64,000 nt of DNA, from NCBI RefSeq assembly GCF_000337915.1, contig NZ_AOJE01000060.1, positions 182,705 through 246,704 on the forward strand. Direction: 5' to 3'. The stretch is from Halorubrum saccharovorum DSM 1137 (GTDB lineage: Archaea > Halobacteriota > Halobacteria > Halobacteriales > Haloferacaceae). The translations under genes were made by a program, and so were the position numbers. Position 1 is the first letter of the stretch. Every line of letters starts with the position of its first letter. The notes beneath the pieces are model-generated. The model had not been told where the DNA came from. It did not search any database and was given only the letters and a program-made list of their open reading frames with translations. Positions 16,850-25,770 of the stretch are shown one piece after another.

Positions 16850-17302
16850 TCAAGGGCCCATCGACCGTTCGACGCGGCCGGTGAGCCGGTCCGGATCGAG
16901 CCGGTAAAACTGGAACTCCACCTGACTCGTCGGCTCGCCGAAGATGTCGACTATCGGTATCTGCTTCGTCCGTTCGAGCCCGGCGAGCGACTCCGTGGAA
17001 AGCGACTCGTCGGTCGTCGACACCAACCGACCGCTTGCCGCCACGCTCTTCCACCGCCCGTCGCGTTCGCCGTAGGTGACGAACGTGACTCCGCGGTCGG
17101 TGGGGTTCGCCTTTCCGCTCTCTCCCCCGACGGCGAGCCGGAAATAAAACACCTCATCGACCGGGTCGTACCCGTACGACACCGGGACCGAGTGCGGGGG
17201 GTCGTCGCCGGCCGTCGACAGGGAGAGAACTCCCGTCCCGGATCGCCCGAGGAACTCGTCGCGCTCGTCGTCCTCCATCTGGACCGCGTCGGGGCCGGTC
17301 AT
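16850..17302 (-). CDS. Pyridoxamine 5'-phosphate oxidase-fold flavin-binding protein
   Basis: This 150-residue protein has the split-barrel FMN-binding pattern: MEDDERDEFLGRSGTGVLSL, PHSVPVSYGYDPVDEVFYFRLA, then VTFVTYGERDGRWKSVAASGRL. These are hallmarks of the PPOX / general stress or nitroimidazole-reductase-like group common in haloarchaea. The start at 17302 is preferred to one 13 codons upstream, because the upstream residues are outside the family and coincide with a TATA-like CATTATC. The substrate is unknown; FMN or F420 binding is inferred from fold only. It is transcribed alone. Confidence 0.8.
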   Translation of the reverse strand: MTGPDAVQMEDDERDEFLGRSGTGVLSLSTAGDDPPHSVPVSYGYDPVDEVFYFRLAVGGESGKANPTDRGVTFVTYGERDGRWKSVAASGRLVSTTDESLSTESLAGLERTKQIPIVDIFGEPTSQVEFQFYRLDPDRLTGRVERSMGP

Positions 17303-17362
17303 ACGTGACGTTGGACGGGCACGATAATGAAGGTCGGCCACGGACCGCGAAGGGAGCGAAAT

Positions 17363-17431
17363 GCGTCGACCCGTTGCGTCTCGCCGACGCGTCGGTCCGT
17401 TCGTCTCGCCGACGCGTCGACCCGTTTCGAC
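17363..17431. repeat. Tandem repeat of about 25 bp between thiR and the PPOX gene
   Basis: Three head-to-tail units begin GCGTCGACCCGTT or GCGTCGGTCCGTT, two ending in CTCGCCGAC: 17363-17388, 17389-17413 and a truncated third to 17431. The repeat lies immediately after the 3' end of thiR and contains two nested ACGCGT palindromes. Confidence 0.85.
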
Positions 17432-17434
17432 TCC

Positions 17435-18334
17435 CTACACGATCGCGCGGACGATCGCGGCCGCCTCCGACGCGGTCGGTGCGAGGACGTACACGATCGG
17501 CTCGATGCCGACCGCACCGGTCTGATAGAGGACGAGCGTGTCGTTCGGACCGGCGTCGGCGACCGCGTCGGCGACCGCCTCGCTCGTCGGGCGCTCGGGG
17601 TCGAACTCCGCCGTCGGATGGTCGGTAGCGAGCGCCTCGACGGTCTCGGGCGCGTACCGCACGTTCACCGCGCCGCGGGCGGTCGCGCCCGCCTCGCGCG
17701 CGGCGAGCAGGACCGTCGCGACGTGCTCGCTCACGCCGAACTCGGGCTCGCCCGGCACCATCGCCTGCCCCTTCACGTCGACGAGGCGACCGGGAACGGC
17801 CGCCACGTCGTCGATCGTCCGGGCGTCGTCGAGACACTCGGCGACGTTTGCACCGACGTTCGGGATGAGCCCGGCGAAGCCGGAGGCGTTCGTCAGGGTC
17901 CGGAGCCCGCGCCGGACCGACGAGAGGACGCGCTCGCGCTCGCGGAGCCCGCTGTCCGGGTCGTGGACCGAGAACTCCACCTCGGCGTCGGCGAGCGCGG
18001 GCATCGCCTCCTCGTGGAGGTCCGCGAGGAGGTCCCCCTCCTCCAGCCGGCGGATCAGCACCTCGATCTCGACGAGCGCCGCGACCGGGGTCATCTCCCC
18101 CGCGGCGAGCCCCTCGCCCACGCGCTCCACGAGCTCTCGGACGCGCTCGTCGGCGACGATCCGGTCGTGGCGGGCCACGTCGCCGTGGGCGTACTTCGAG
18201 ACGGCCGACTGCGAGATGCCGAGCGCGTCGGCGACCTCGCGCTGGGTGAAGCCGCGCTCGCGGAGGTCCTCCGCCAGCATCGAGCGCACCGTCGGGAGGA
18301 ACTCGTCGACGACGACCTCTTCGATGAACCTCAT
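17435..18334 (-). CDS. thiR: HTH-ThiN transcriptional regulator (ThiR-like)
   Basis: This 299-residue protein combines an N-terminal helix-turn-helix ([23 protein letters not shown], about 29-51) with a C-terminal ThiN-type thiamine-phosphate-binding domain (about 125-299; [48 protein letters not shown]). This architecture is that of archaeal ThiR, a repressor of thiamine genes responding to thiamine phosphates. The ATG at 18334 overlaps the dcd stop as ATGA, so the two are coupled; the longer open frame upstream is shadow of dcd. A candidate target, thi4 with a perfect palindrome in its promoter, is also in this window at 58.4 kb. Confidence 0.88.
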   Translation of the reverse strand: MRFIEEVVVDEFLPTVRSMLAEDLRERGFTQREVADALGISQSAVSKYAHGDVARHDRIVADERVRELVERVGEGLAAGEMTPVAALVEIEVLIRRLEEGDLLADLHEEAMPALADAEVEFSVHDPDSGLRERERVLSSVRRGLRTLTNASGFAGLIPNVGANVAECLDDARTIDDVAAVPGRLVDVKGQAMVPGEPEFGVSEHVATVLLAAREAGATARGAVNVRYAPETVEALATDHPTAEFDPERPTSEAVADAVADAGPNDTLVLYQTGAVGIEPIVYVLAPTASEAAAIVRAIV

Positions 18335-18972
18335 CGATCGCCCTCCGCGTTCTCGGCGTCCGCCTCGGCCTCCCCCTCCGCCTCGTGCCCGTCCCCGTCG
18401 AACTCCGGGTCGGAGCCGATCCGGGAGGCCTGCGGGCCGTCCTGGTCCTGGTACTTCGAGCCGCGCTCGACGCCGTACGGGCGGTTCGCGGGCGACTTGA
18501 GCTCCGTGAAGATGAGCTGCGAGACGCGCATCCCGGGCGTGAGCGCCACGGGCGCGGTGCCGAGGTTCGACAGTTCGAGCGTGATCTGGCCCTTGTATCC
18601 CGGATCGACGATCCCCGCGGTGGCGTGGATGACGATCGCGAGCCGCCCGAGCGACGACCGCCCCTGCACGGTCGCGAGCAGGTCCGGCGGGATCTCGACG
18701 CGCTCGGTCGTCGTCCCGAGCACGAAGTCGCCGGGGTGGAGGATGAACTCCTCGCCCTCGGGCACCCGCGTCTCCGTGACGTAGTCGCCGACCTCGTCGG
18801 CCTCGGTCGGGTGGATACAGGGGATGTTCGTGCGCTGGAACTCCAGGAAGCGCTCGCCGAGCCGCAGGTCGACGCTCGCGGGCTGGACCTGCTGGTCGAC
18901 GTCGTCGAGCGGCTCGACCACCAGGTCCCCGTCCGCGAGGCGGTCGAGGATGTCCGCGTCCGACAGGATCAT
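18331..18972 (-). CDS. dcd: dCTP deaminase
   Basis: This 213-residue trimeric enzyme deaminates dCTP to dUTP for dTTP synthesis. It begins [19 protein letters not shown], has the substrate motif [10 protein letters not shown], and the core [37 protein letters not shown], which carries the catalytic Glu and the dUTPase-fold motifs. The C-terminal 35 or so residues are an acidic tail ([22 protein letters not shown]). A TATA-like AGTTTTTAAC (18995-19004, minus) precedes the ATG. The stop overlaps the start of thiR. Confidence 0.95.
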   Translation of the reverse strand: MILSDADILDRLADGDLVVEPLDDVDQQVQPASVDLRLGERFLEFQRTNIPCIHPTEADEVGDYVTETRVPEGEEFILHPGDFVLGTTTERVEIPPDLLATVQGRSSLGRLAIVIHATAGIVDPGYKGQITLELSNLGTAPVALTPGMRVSQLIFTELKSPANRPYGVERGSKYQDQDGPQASRIGSDPEFDGDGHEAEGEAEADAENAEGDR

Positions 18973-19089
18973 GTCGGATGAGGGTCGCCGACCGGGTTAA
19001 AAACTCCCGAATCCGCGGACGCCCACGAGGCGACAGCGGAGCCGGGTCGTCGCGGGCCGTCACGCCGCCGGCCCTTCCGCCACCGGCCC

Positions 19090-19842
19090 TCACGCCGCCG
19101 CGAGCAGCAGCCCGAGCAGCGCGAAGACGCCCGCGACCGCGCCGGCGACGCCCCGGTCGAGGTCGTGGTACGCCTCCAGCCCGCCGACGACCACGACCCA
19201 CTGGACCGCGATCACGACCGCGGAGGCGGCGAGAAGCGGCCCCTGCATCGCGGAGATGGCCGCGACGATCTCGTTCGCGATCGCCTCCAGCGTGGTCCCG
19301 TCAACCGTCGTCGTCGCGAGCGCGTACCAGATCGCGGCGAGCCCGGCGACCAGTCGGGCCAGCTCTGCGGCCATCGCCCACGCCGCGATCCCGAACGAGT
19401 CGCCGACGGAGCCGGCGCCGCCGGCGAGGCGCGCCCCGCCGTGGAGCGCGAGCGCGAAGACCGCCCACCAGATCGGTACCCCGATCAGCGCGTAGCCGAC
19501 GTAGCCGCCCACCGCGCTCCGCAGCTCTTCGCCCACGTCCACGTCGACCCGTTCGGGCCGGTCGCACTGCTCGGCCAAGACGCCGTTCCCGTCGTCATCG
19601 CCGAACGCCTCGCAGGTCGACTCCGGCGGGCGGTCCGGATTGTCGACCGTCACCTCGCGGTCGATCGTCGCGTCGAAGGCGGCTCCCAGCGCGACGACCC
19701 CGAAGGTCGTCGCGAGGGTGACGACCACGACGACGCCGACCGCGAGGCCGCCACCCCCCGGCTTGAGTCGCCGGAAGCCGGCGCGCGAGCGATCGAGGAG
19801 ACCGGCGACGAGCCCGGAGAGGGCGGCGAGCGGGGAGGGCAT
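19090..19842 (-). CDS. YIP1-family membrane protein
   Basis: This 250-residue integral membrane protein has five or so hydrophobic segments. The first (about 33-54) is followed by an external-looking loop with two cysteines (STCEAFGDDDGNGVLAEQCDRP), then membrane helices with PIWWAVFALALHGGARLAGGAGSVGDSFGIAAWAMA. This central block resembles the Yip1 domain of archaeal and bacterial membrane proteins, of unknown role. The ATG at 19842 is preferred to a TTG nine codons upstream. It is divergent from polX, with about 110 bases between the starts. Confidence 0.7.
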   Translation of the reverse strand: MPSPLAALSGLVAGLLDRSRAGFRRLKPGGGGLAVGVVVVVTLATTFGVVALGAAFDATIDREVTVDNPDRPPESTCEAFGDDDGNGVLAEQCDRPERVDVDVGEELRSAVGGYVGYALIGVPIWWAVFALALHGGARLAGGAGSVGDSFGIAAWAMAAELARLVAGLAAIWYALATTTVDGTTLEAIANEIVAAISAMQGPLLAASAVVIAVQWVVVVGGLEAYHDLDRGVAGAVAGVFALLGLLLAAA

Positions 19843-19954
19843 GAACGGCGGATCCGCGCGATCGGACAAGTGCCTTGCCCATCGATCGCGGAAACGCCGA
19901 GGGCCGCGACGATCGCTCTCACTTATTAGTACCGTCCGACCGAACCCTCACCCA

Positions 19955-21712
19955 ATGAGCCGCAACGACGAGGTCGCCGCCCTCTTAGAGGAGTTCGCCG
20001 ACCGGCTCGAAGCGACCGGCGTCGAGTACAAGCCGACCGCCTACCGCCGCGCCGCGGAGAACGTCCGCGAGCACACCGCGCCGATCGAGAACCTCGCGGG
20101 GGAGGGGGAGGACGCGGTCGCCGAGATCGACCGCGTCGGCGACGCGATCGCCTCGAAGATCGTCGAGTACTTCGAGACCGGATCGATCGCGGAGCTGGAG
20201 GACCTCCGCGAGGAGCTGCCCGCCGACATCGAGGCGCTGACAGCGGTCGAGGGCGTCGGGCCGAAGACCGTCGGGAGCCTTTACGAGGCGCTCGGTGTCA
20301 CTACCCTCGACGAGCTGGAGAAAGCGGCCGAGGGGGAGAAAATCCGCGAGGTCTCCGGATTCGGCGCCACGACCGAGCAGAACATCCTCGACAACATCCC
20401 GTTCGCGCGCGAGGCTCGGGAGCGCACCAGGCTCGGCGACGCGCGCCCGGTCGCGGACGCCGCCCTGTCGTACCTCGCCGACCTCGACGCGGTCGCCGAG
20501 GCCGAGGTCTGCGGCTCGATCCGGCGCTGGAAGGACACCATCGGCGACGTCGACCTGCTCGTCGCCAGCCGGGAGCGCGAGCCGATCGTCGAGGCGTTCA
20601 CCGACTGGCCCGAGGCCGACGCGACGATCGAGGCCGGCACCGGGAAGGCGAGCGTCCGCGCGAGCGGCACTCGGGTCGACCTCCGGATCGTCGACGGCGA
20701 GGAGTTCGGGTCGGCGCTCCAGTACTTCACCGGCTCGCGCGCCCACAACGTCGCGGTGCGCAACCGCGCGCTCGACCGCGACCTGAAGCTCAACGAGTAC
20801 GGCCTGTTCGACGTGAGCGGCGTCGACGACCCCGACGCCGGCCAGCGGGTCGGCGAGCGCGTCGCGGGCGCGAGCGAGGACGGCGTCTACGAGGCGCTCG
20901 ACATGGACCCCGTCCCGCCCGAACTCCGAGAGGACAACGGCGAGGTCGCGGCGGCCGCGGCGGGGGATCTCCCAGACCTCGTCGAGACCGCCGACCTCCG
21001 CGGCGACCTCCACACCCACACCGACTGGTCGGACGGGAGCTTCTCGATCGCGGAGATGATCGGGGCGGCCGCGGAGCGCAGCTACGACGTGCACGCGGTC
21101 ACCGATCACGCCGCCGGACCGGGGATATTCGGGAACACCGGGCTCGGCGAGGCCGAGATCGCTGAGCAGGCGGAGGCCGTCGACGAAGCCAGTGACGCCG
21201 TCGACGCCGACGTCGAGGTCCTCCACGGGATCGAGGCCAACATCGACGCCGAGGGGGCGATCACCACCGACGACGACACCCTCGCCGACCTCGATCTGGT
21301 CGTCGCCTCGCCGCACTCCGCGCTGGGGCAGGACTCCGACGCCGCCACGGAGCGGCTGATCCGGGCGGTCGAACACCCCCACGTCGACGTCCTCGGCCAC
21401 CCGACGGGGCGGATCATCAACAGTCGCCCCGGTCTCGCCCCCGACGTGGAGGCCGTGGTCGAGGCGGCCGCGGCCGCCGGCACCGCGATCGAGGTGAACG
21501 CGAACCCGGCCCGGCTCGACGCCGACGGCGACGCGGTCCGGGCCGCGATCGACGCGGGCGCGACGATCGCCGTCAATACCGACGCGCACGCGCCCCGCGA
21601 GCTCGACAACGTCCGGTACGGGGCCCACACCGCCCGGCGCGGCTGGGCCGAGGCCGCCGACGTGCTCAACGCGCGGTCGCCCGACGAGATCCGGGAGTTC
21701 CTCGACGACTGA
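19955..21712 (+). CDS. polX: Family X DNA polymerase with PHP domain (PolX)
   Basis: This 585-residue repair polymerase has an N-terminal pol-beta-like 8-kDa region (NDEVAALLEEFADRLEATG), helix-hairpin-helix motifs (LTAVEGVGPKTVGSLYEALG), and a palm domain with the catalytic Asp pair in IGDVDLLVAS (about 197-202) and the third Asp in RVDLRIVD. A linker leads to a C-terminal PHP phosphoesterase domain starting DLHTHTDWSDG (about 351) with HAVTDHA, GIEANID and NTDAH metal ligands, the usual source of 3'-5' exonuclease and AP-endonuclease activity. The ATG at 19955 lies about 29 bases after a TATA-like CTTATTAGT. Its stop overlaps the next ATG (TGATG). Confidence 0.95.
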   Translation: MSRNDEVAALLEEFADRLEATGVEYKPTAYRRAAENVREHTAPIENLAGEGEDAVAEIDRVGDAIASKIVEYFETGSIAELEDLREELPADIEALTAVEGVGPKTVGSLYEALGVTTLDELEKAAEGEKIREVSGFGATTEQNILDNIPFAREARERTRLGDARPVADAALSYLADLDAVAEAEVCGSIRRWKDTIGDVDLLVASREREPIVEAFTDWPEADATIEAGTGKASVRASGTRVDLRIVDGEEFGSALQYFTGSRAHNVAVRNRALDRDLKLNEYGLFDVSGVDDPDAGQRVGERVAGASEDGVYEALDMDPVPPELREDNGEVAAAAAGDLPDLVETADLRGDLHTHTDWSDGSFSIAEMIGAAAERSYDVHAVTDHAAGPGIFGNTGLGEAEIAEQAEAVDEASDAVDADVEVLHGIEANIDAEGAITTDDDTLADLDLVVASPHSALGQDSDAATERLIRAVEHPHVDVLGHPTGRIINSRPGLAPDVEAVVEAAAAAGTAIEVNANPARLDADGDAVRAAIDAGATIAVNTDAHAPRELDNVRYGAHTARRGWAEAADVLNARSPDEIREFLDD

Positions 21713-22227
21713 TGCCGACCGAGGGTTCGGCCGACGACGACGAACCGACCGCCGACGGGGAGACCCCTCGCGTTCTCCTCGACGTGATGTGTGGCAAACT
21801 CGCCACCTACCTCCGGATGTGCGGCTACGACGCCGCCTACGCGCTCGACCGCGGGATCGAGGACGACGACCGGCTCCTGTCGCTGGCCGCGGATGAGGAG
21901 CGGACCCTGATCACCCGCGACCGCGAGCTCGCCGCCCGCGCCGCCGACGCGGTCCTCCTCACCGAGCGCGACGTGCTCGACCAGCTCCGCGAGCTCGCCG
22001 CCGCGGGTTACCCCGTCGCACTCGCCGACGAGCCGACCCGCTGTGGCGCCTGCAACGGGCGCGTCGAGCGGGTCGACTCGGAGGGCGGGGACGACGGGGA
22101 CGACGCGGATCCGCCGGAGTACGTGCCAAACGATCGCCGTCCCGCGTGGCGCTGTCGCGACTGCGGCCGCTGGTTCTGGAAGGGGGGTCACTGGGAGTCG
22201 GTCGCCGAGCGACTCGCCGAGGTCTGA
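21712..22227 (+). CDS. Mut7-C RNase domain protein with zinc ribbon
   Basis: This 171-residue protein starts with a disordered acidic stretch and then has the Mut7-C/PIN-like core VLLDVMCGKLATYLRMCGYDAAYA, with conserved acidic residues in DRGIEDDDRLL and LITRDRELAAR, typical of the COG1656 group. The C-terminal third carries a zinc ribbon: CGACNG and CRDCGRWFWKGGHW. A nuclease role is inferred from fold. It is coupled to polX by overlapping stop and start codons, which suggests a shared role in nucleic acid repair or turnover. Confidence 0.85.
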   Translation: MPTEGSADDDEPTADGETPRVLLDVMCGKLATYLRMCGYDAAYALDRGIEDDDRLLSLAADEERTLITRDRELAARAADAVLLTERDVLDQLRELAAAGYPVALADEPTRCGACNGRVERVDSEGGDDGDDADPPEYVPNDRRPAWRCRDCGRWFWKGGHWESVAERLAEV

Positions 22228-22280
22228 GACCCCCCCCCCGAGCGAAACCGGTTTGCCCGCGACTCGCCTACGGTCGCGTA

Positions 22281-22925
22281 ATGGACCGCGAGCAGGCCGT
22301 CGCCCGGCTGGAGACCCTCGTCGACCGCGTCGAACGCGAGACCATGCCGGTCCCCGTCCGCGAGGTGTGGGCGTTCGGCGACGTGGCGCTCGGGCTCGAC
22401 CCCGTCGAGCGGCTCGACGTGTACGTCACCAAGGACGTGATCATGGGCGGCGATCGCGAGGCCGCCGCCGAGTTCGCGGCCGAGTACGGCGTCAAGGGCG
22501 TCGGTACCTCCGTCCGCGCCGAGTGGGCCGAGGCGCACCCGGACCGCGTGCGCGCGAGCGACAACGGGTACGCCGCGCCCGAGAAATGCCTCGCGGCCGA
22601 GCTCATTGGCGATGAGGAGCCGATCCACCTCGAAGTGTGCAACGCGAGCTTCGAGGACAACGTGCGCCAGCGCCTGAAGGGCGCGCTCGCCCGCGACGCC
22701 TACGAGGAGGTGCTCGACCCGCGCGGCGTCTGCCTGTGGGTCGACGGCACCCGCGACGAGGAGGCGTTCGACCGGCTGCGCGAGGCCTCCCTCGCGATGC
22801 CGACGCTCCCGGCCGCGCTCGGTATGCTCGGCGCCGACGAGGACGTGGCCAACGAGGCGGCCGACGTGCTCAAGCGGCGGCGCGCCGAGCAGGAGGGATC
22901 GTCGGTGCGCGGAGATATGGTCTAA
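22281..22925 (+). CDS. Conserved haloarchaeal protein (DUF7095-like)
   Basis: This 214-residue soluble protein begins MDREQAVARLETLVDRVERETMPVPVREVWAFGDVALGLDPVERLDVYVTKDV. It resembles a conserved haloarchaeal family I associate from memory with DUF7095. The opening VREVWAFGDVALG ... RLDVYVTKD resembles the start of a nucleotidyltransferase-like fold, but no GS-x-D-x-D catalytic motif is seen. The ATG at 22281 is chosen because the upstream open frame is shadow of the preceding gene. The function is unknown. Confidence 0.8.
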   Translation: MDREQAVARLETLVDRVERETMPVPVREVWAFGDVALGLDPVERLDVYVTKDVIMGGDREAAAEFAAEYGVKGVGTSVRAEWAEAHPDRVRASDNGYAAPEKCLAAELIGDEEPIHLEVCNASFEDNVRQRLKGALARDAYEEVLDPRGVCLWVDGTRDEEAFDRLREASLAMPTLPAALGMLGADEDVANEAADVLKRRRAEQEGSSVRGDMV

Positions 22926-23023
22926 CTCGGTGCTCGTCTCCCCGGTGCGCGCCGGGCGAGCGCCCGCTGCCCGGGGTTGACCGCCACCGGACGGTTTTTG
23001 AGCGAGTTCGCCGTGTGGACGGT

Positions 23024-24178
23024 ATGCCAACACCCACCAATCGGGTCCGGCGAGCGGAGCGCTCGCGGATCCGCGTGATGTTCGACCTCGCGCAGCGTCA
23101 CGACGGTGACCTCGTCAGGTTGGAGGTCGGCGAACCCGACTTCGACACGCCCGAGCACGTGATCGACGCGGCCGCGAGCGCCGCCCGCGACGGCGCGACG
23201 CATTACACCTCGAACGCGGGGCTCCCGGAGTGCCGGCGGGCCATCAGCGACACGCTCGCCGACGAGTACGGCGTCGAACACGACCCCGACGAAGTCGTCG
23301 TCACCGTCGGCGGGATGGAGGCGCTCCACCTGGCGGTCCTCGCGACGGTGTCGCCCGACGAGGAGCTGCTCGTTCCGGGGCCGACGTGGCCCAACTACGA
23401 GACGCAGGCGACGCTCGCCGACGGGAGGTTTCGCGAGGTCCCGATGCCCGCCGAGACGGGGTTCGCTCTCGACGCCGACCGCGTGATCGACGCGATGAGC
23501 GACGACACCGCGGCGGTCGTGCTCACGACGCCCTCGAACCCCACCGGTCGCGTCTTCGACCCCGACGAGTGTCGGGCGGTCGTCGAGGCCGCCGCCGACC
23601 ACGACGCCTACGTGATCGCGGACGAGGTGTACCTCGGGCTCACCTACGACGGTCCCGTCGAGGGTATCGCCGCGTACACCGACCACCCGGACCACGTGCT
23701 GACGGTCGGCTCCTGCTCGAAGCGGTACGCGATGACCGGATGGCGGCTCGGCTGGCTCGCGGGCGACCGGCACGTGCTCGACGAGGTGGTGACGGTCCGC
23801 GAGTCGACCACCGCCTGCGCGCCGAGCGTCTCACAGCACGCCGCGATCGCCGCCCTGACCAGGCCGCAGGAGCCGTTCCAGGAGATGTATCGGGCGTTCG
23901 AGGAGCGTCGCGACCTCGTCGCCGACCGGATCGACGCCATCGACGGGCTCTCCGCTCCCCGCCCCGAGGGCGCGTTCTACGCCTTCCTCGACCCCGGGAT
24001 CGACGCCCCCGCCGTCGACGTCGCGAAGCACCTCCTCCGGGAGCACGGCGTCGTGCTCGCCCCCGGTGACGGCTTCGGCGACACGGCCCCCGGGCGGCTC
24101 CGGCTCTCCTTCGCCAACTCCGTCGACCGGCTCGAAGAGGGATTCGACCGGATCGAGGCCGGATTGGCGGAGTACTGA
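23024..24178 (+). CDS. PLP-dependent aminotransferase class I/II
   Basis: This 384-residue fold-type I aminotransferase shows LEVGEPDFDTPEHVIDAA, THYTSNAGLPECR, VVLTTPSNPTGRVF (substrate carboxylate and PLP ring contacts), VIADEVYLGLTYDG and the PLP lysine in VGSCSKRYAMTGWRLGWLAG. Arg in GRLRLSFAN binds the substrate carboxylate. This is the aspartate/aromatic aminotransferase group; substrate choice cannot be fixed from sequence. The ATG at 23024 follows a T-rich promoter-like GGTTTTTG. The long open frame before it is shadow. It is followed by a convergent methyltransferase gene. Confidence 0.93.
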   Translation: MPTPTNRVRRAERSRIRVMFDLAQRHDGDLVRLEVGEPDFDTPEHVIDAAASAARDGATHYTSNAGLPECRRAISDTLADEYGVEHDPDEVVVTVGGMEALHLAVLATVSPDEELLVPGPTWPNYETQATLADGRFREVPMPAETGFALDADRVIDAMSDDTAAVVLTTPSNPTGRVFDPDECRAVVEAAADHDAYVIADEVYLGLTYDGPVEGIAAYTDHPDHVLTVGSCSKRYAMTGWRLGWLAGDRHVLDEVVTVRESTTACAPSVSQHAAIAALTRPQEPFQEMYRAFEERRDLVADRIDAIDGLSAPRPEGAFYAFLDPGIDAPAVDVAKHLLREHGVVLAPGDGFGDTAPGRLRLSFANSVDRLEEGFDRIEAGLAEY

Positions 24179-24230
24179 CTGCCGGCGGTCTCCCCGTCGC
24201 GCTCGCGGGTCGCGGGCCGCTCGCCGATCC

Positions 24231-25037
24231 CTACGCCACCCGTCCCACGGTCACGTCGAAGGGGACGCGCTCGACGCGCTCGTACTCCTCGGCTCCGATC
24301 GCGTCGACCACCTCGCGACCCATCTCCCGCCAGCGCCGCCGCAGGTCGTCGTACGCGGCCTCGGAGGTCGCCGCGATCAGCTCCTCGCGGTGGTCGGCCA
24401 GCCCCGCGCCCGAGGCCTTCCGCGCCGCGGCGGTCAACGCCGGCTCCGCGTACGGCGCCGCGACCCGCTTCTCGTGGACGTAGCGCCGAGTCCGCACGTC
24501 GTCGAGCCCCGCCGCCGCGAACGCGTCGCGGACGCGGTCGCCGAGCGCCACGTCGGTGTCGACCCCCCGCAGGTACGCCTCCCGCGCCTCGCGCTCCAGG
24601 CGCTCCTCGGCGTCGACGGTGGAGGTGACCGTCACGTCGGCGTTGTCGGGTTCGATCGCAGCGACGATGTCTGAGGAGACCCGCGAGAACTCTCGGACCG
24701 CGGCGGCCGGGTCAGGGAGGTTGATGAGGAGGGCCTGACAGACCGCGAGGTCGACGGCGTCGTTCGGGAGGGGGAGCCGCGTCGCGTCGCCGACGACGTA
24801 CGGGAGCCCCGTTTCCGCCCGGGCGACTCGCAGCAGTTCGGGGTCCGCGTCGACGCCGATCACGGTCGCGTCGGGGCCCGCCTCCGAGTCGAGGACGCGG
24901 GTCAGTTCGCCGGTGCCGCAGCCGGCGTCGAGGACGTGGCGGCGGCTCGACAGGTCGAGGTCCGCGAGGGCCTCCCGGCCGTCGGCCCACATCCCGCGGC
25001 GGGTGTGTTCGAGGTAGTCCGCGGAGAAACGTCGCAC
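24231..25037 (-). CDS. Class I SAM-dependent methyltransferase
   Basis: This 268-residue Rossmann-fold methyltransferase has motif I VLDAGCGTGELTRVL (about 36-50), an acidic residue after beta-2 (VIGVDADPELL), and the later GDATRLPLPNDAVDLAVCQALLINLPDP, which resembles UbiE/small-molecule methyltransferases. The substrate is unknown. The start is taken as GTG at 25037 because the sequence from VRRFSADYLEHTRRGMW is family-like and a TATA-like GTTTATTTC lies about 27 bases upstream. The much longer open frame before it is the shadow of the neighbouring Gly-rich gene. Confidence 0.85.
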   Translation of the reverse strand: MRRFSADYLEHTRRGMWADGREALADLDLSSRRHVLDAGCGTGELTRVLDSEAGPDATVIGVDADPELLRVARAETGLPYVVGDATRLPLPNDAVDLAVCQALLINLPDPAAAVREFSRVSSDIVAAIEPDNADVTVTSTVDAEERLEREAREAYLRGVDTDVALGDRVRDAFAAAGLDDVRTRRYVHEKRVAAPYAEPALTAAARKASGAGLADHREELIAATSEAAYDDLRRRWREMGREVVDAIGAEEYERVERVPFDVTVGRVA

Positions 25038-25120
25038 GCTCCCGCGTTCGGCGCAGGAGAAATAAACGGTACGGAACTCGGTCGTCGTCGCCGTCGTCGC
25101 CTCACTCCGCGTCGTCCGTC

Positions 25121-25636
25121 TCACTCCGCCTCGCCGCCGCCACCCTCGCTGTCGCCGCCGCCACCCTCGCCGTCGCCGCCGCCACCCTCGCCGTCGCCGC
25201 CGACCCCCGCCAGGTCCGCGAGGAGCGCGGCGGTGACCCCGGCGCAGTAGCCGACGAACGCCCCGCTCAGCCCGACGAGCGCGAACGACATCGTCACTCC
25301 GCTCAGCGGCGCGTCGCCGCCGCCCACGCCGGGAACGCCGAACACGGTGCCGACGACCACGAGCGCGGCGAACACGAGCGCGGGCACGACGCCCACCGTC
25401 AGACACGCCGGCCCTCCGCAGCGCGCGTACGCGCCGGCGGCCGCGATCGGCGCCGGAGCGTAAAACACCAACAGCGGGACGAGGCGGTCCGTCACCGCCG
25501 CCGCGGCCTGAATGTCAGCGAGGTCGGCGACGACCGCGACCGCCAGCGCCAGCGCCACGAGACCGGCGAACCCCCCGACCATCGTGAGGGCCAACCGGCG
25601 TCGACGACCGATGAGCAGCGCCTCAGTGGTGGTCAT
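25121..25636 (-). CDS. Membrane protein with Gly/Glu/Asp repeat tail
   Basis: This 171-residue protein has four predicted membrane helices (about 15-38, 50-68, 78-98 and 113-140) and a C-terminal cytoplasmic or external tail of GGGGDGEGGGGDGEGGGGDSEG type, encoded by three near-identical 21-bp DNA repeats (25131-25193). It has no catalytic motif. A TATA box, CTTTATATGG on the minus strand (about 25658-25667), lies about 27 bases before the ATG, supporting a leaderless message. The function is unknown. Confidence 0.7.
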   Translation of the reverse strand: MTTTEALLIGRRRRLALTMVGGFAGLVALALAVAVVADLADIQAAAAVTDRLVPLLVFYAPAPIAAAGAYARCGGPACLTVGVVPALVFAALVVVGTVFGVPGVGGGDAPLSGVTMSFALVGLSGAFVGYCAGVTAALLADLAGVGGDGEGGGGDGEGGGGDSEGGGGEAE

Positions 25637-25740
25637 ATCCGTGGATCACGGCTCCCGCCATATAAAGGCGCGTCGGACGCTTTTAACTGAATCAACGGAT
25701 CCGCCGCGCTCGCTCCCGTGGCGGTATAATCGGAGAGGGG

Positions 25741-25770
25741 TCACTCAGCCAGAGCTCACTCAGCCAGAGC
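25741..25770. repeat. Two tandem 15-bp repeats at the 3' end of nfo
   Basis: Two exact copies of TCACTCAGCCAGAGC abut the nfo stop codon, and a third partial copy overlaps it. The TCACT core of the unit matches the sequence over the stop codon, suggesting slippage duplicated the gene end. Confidence 0.85.
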
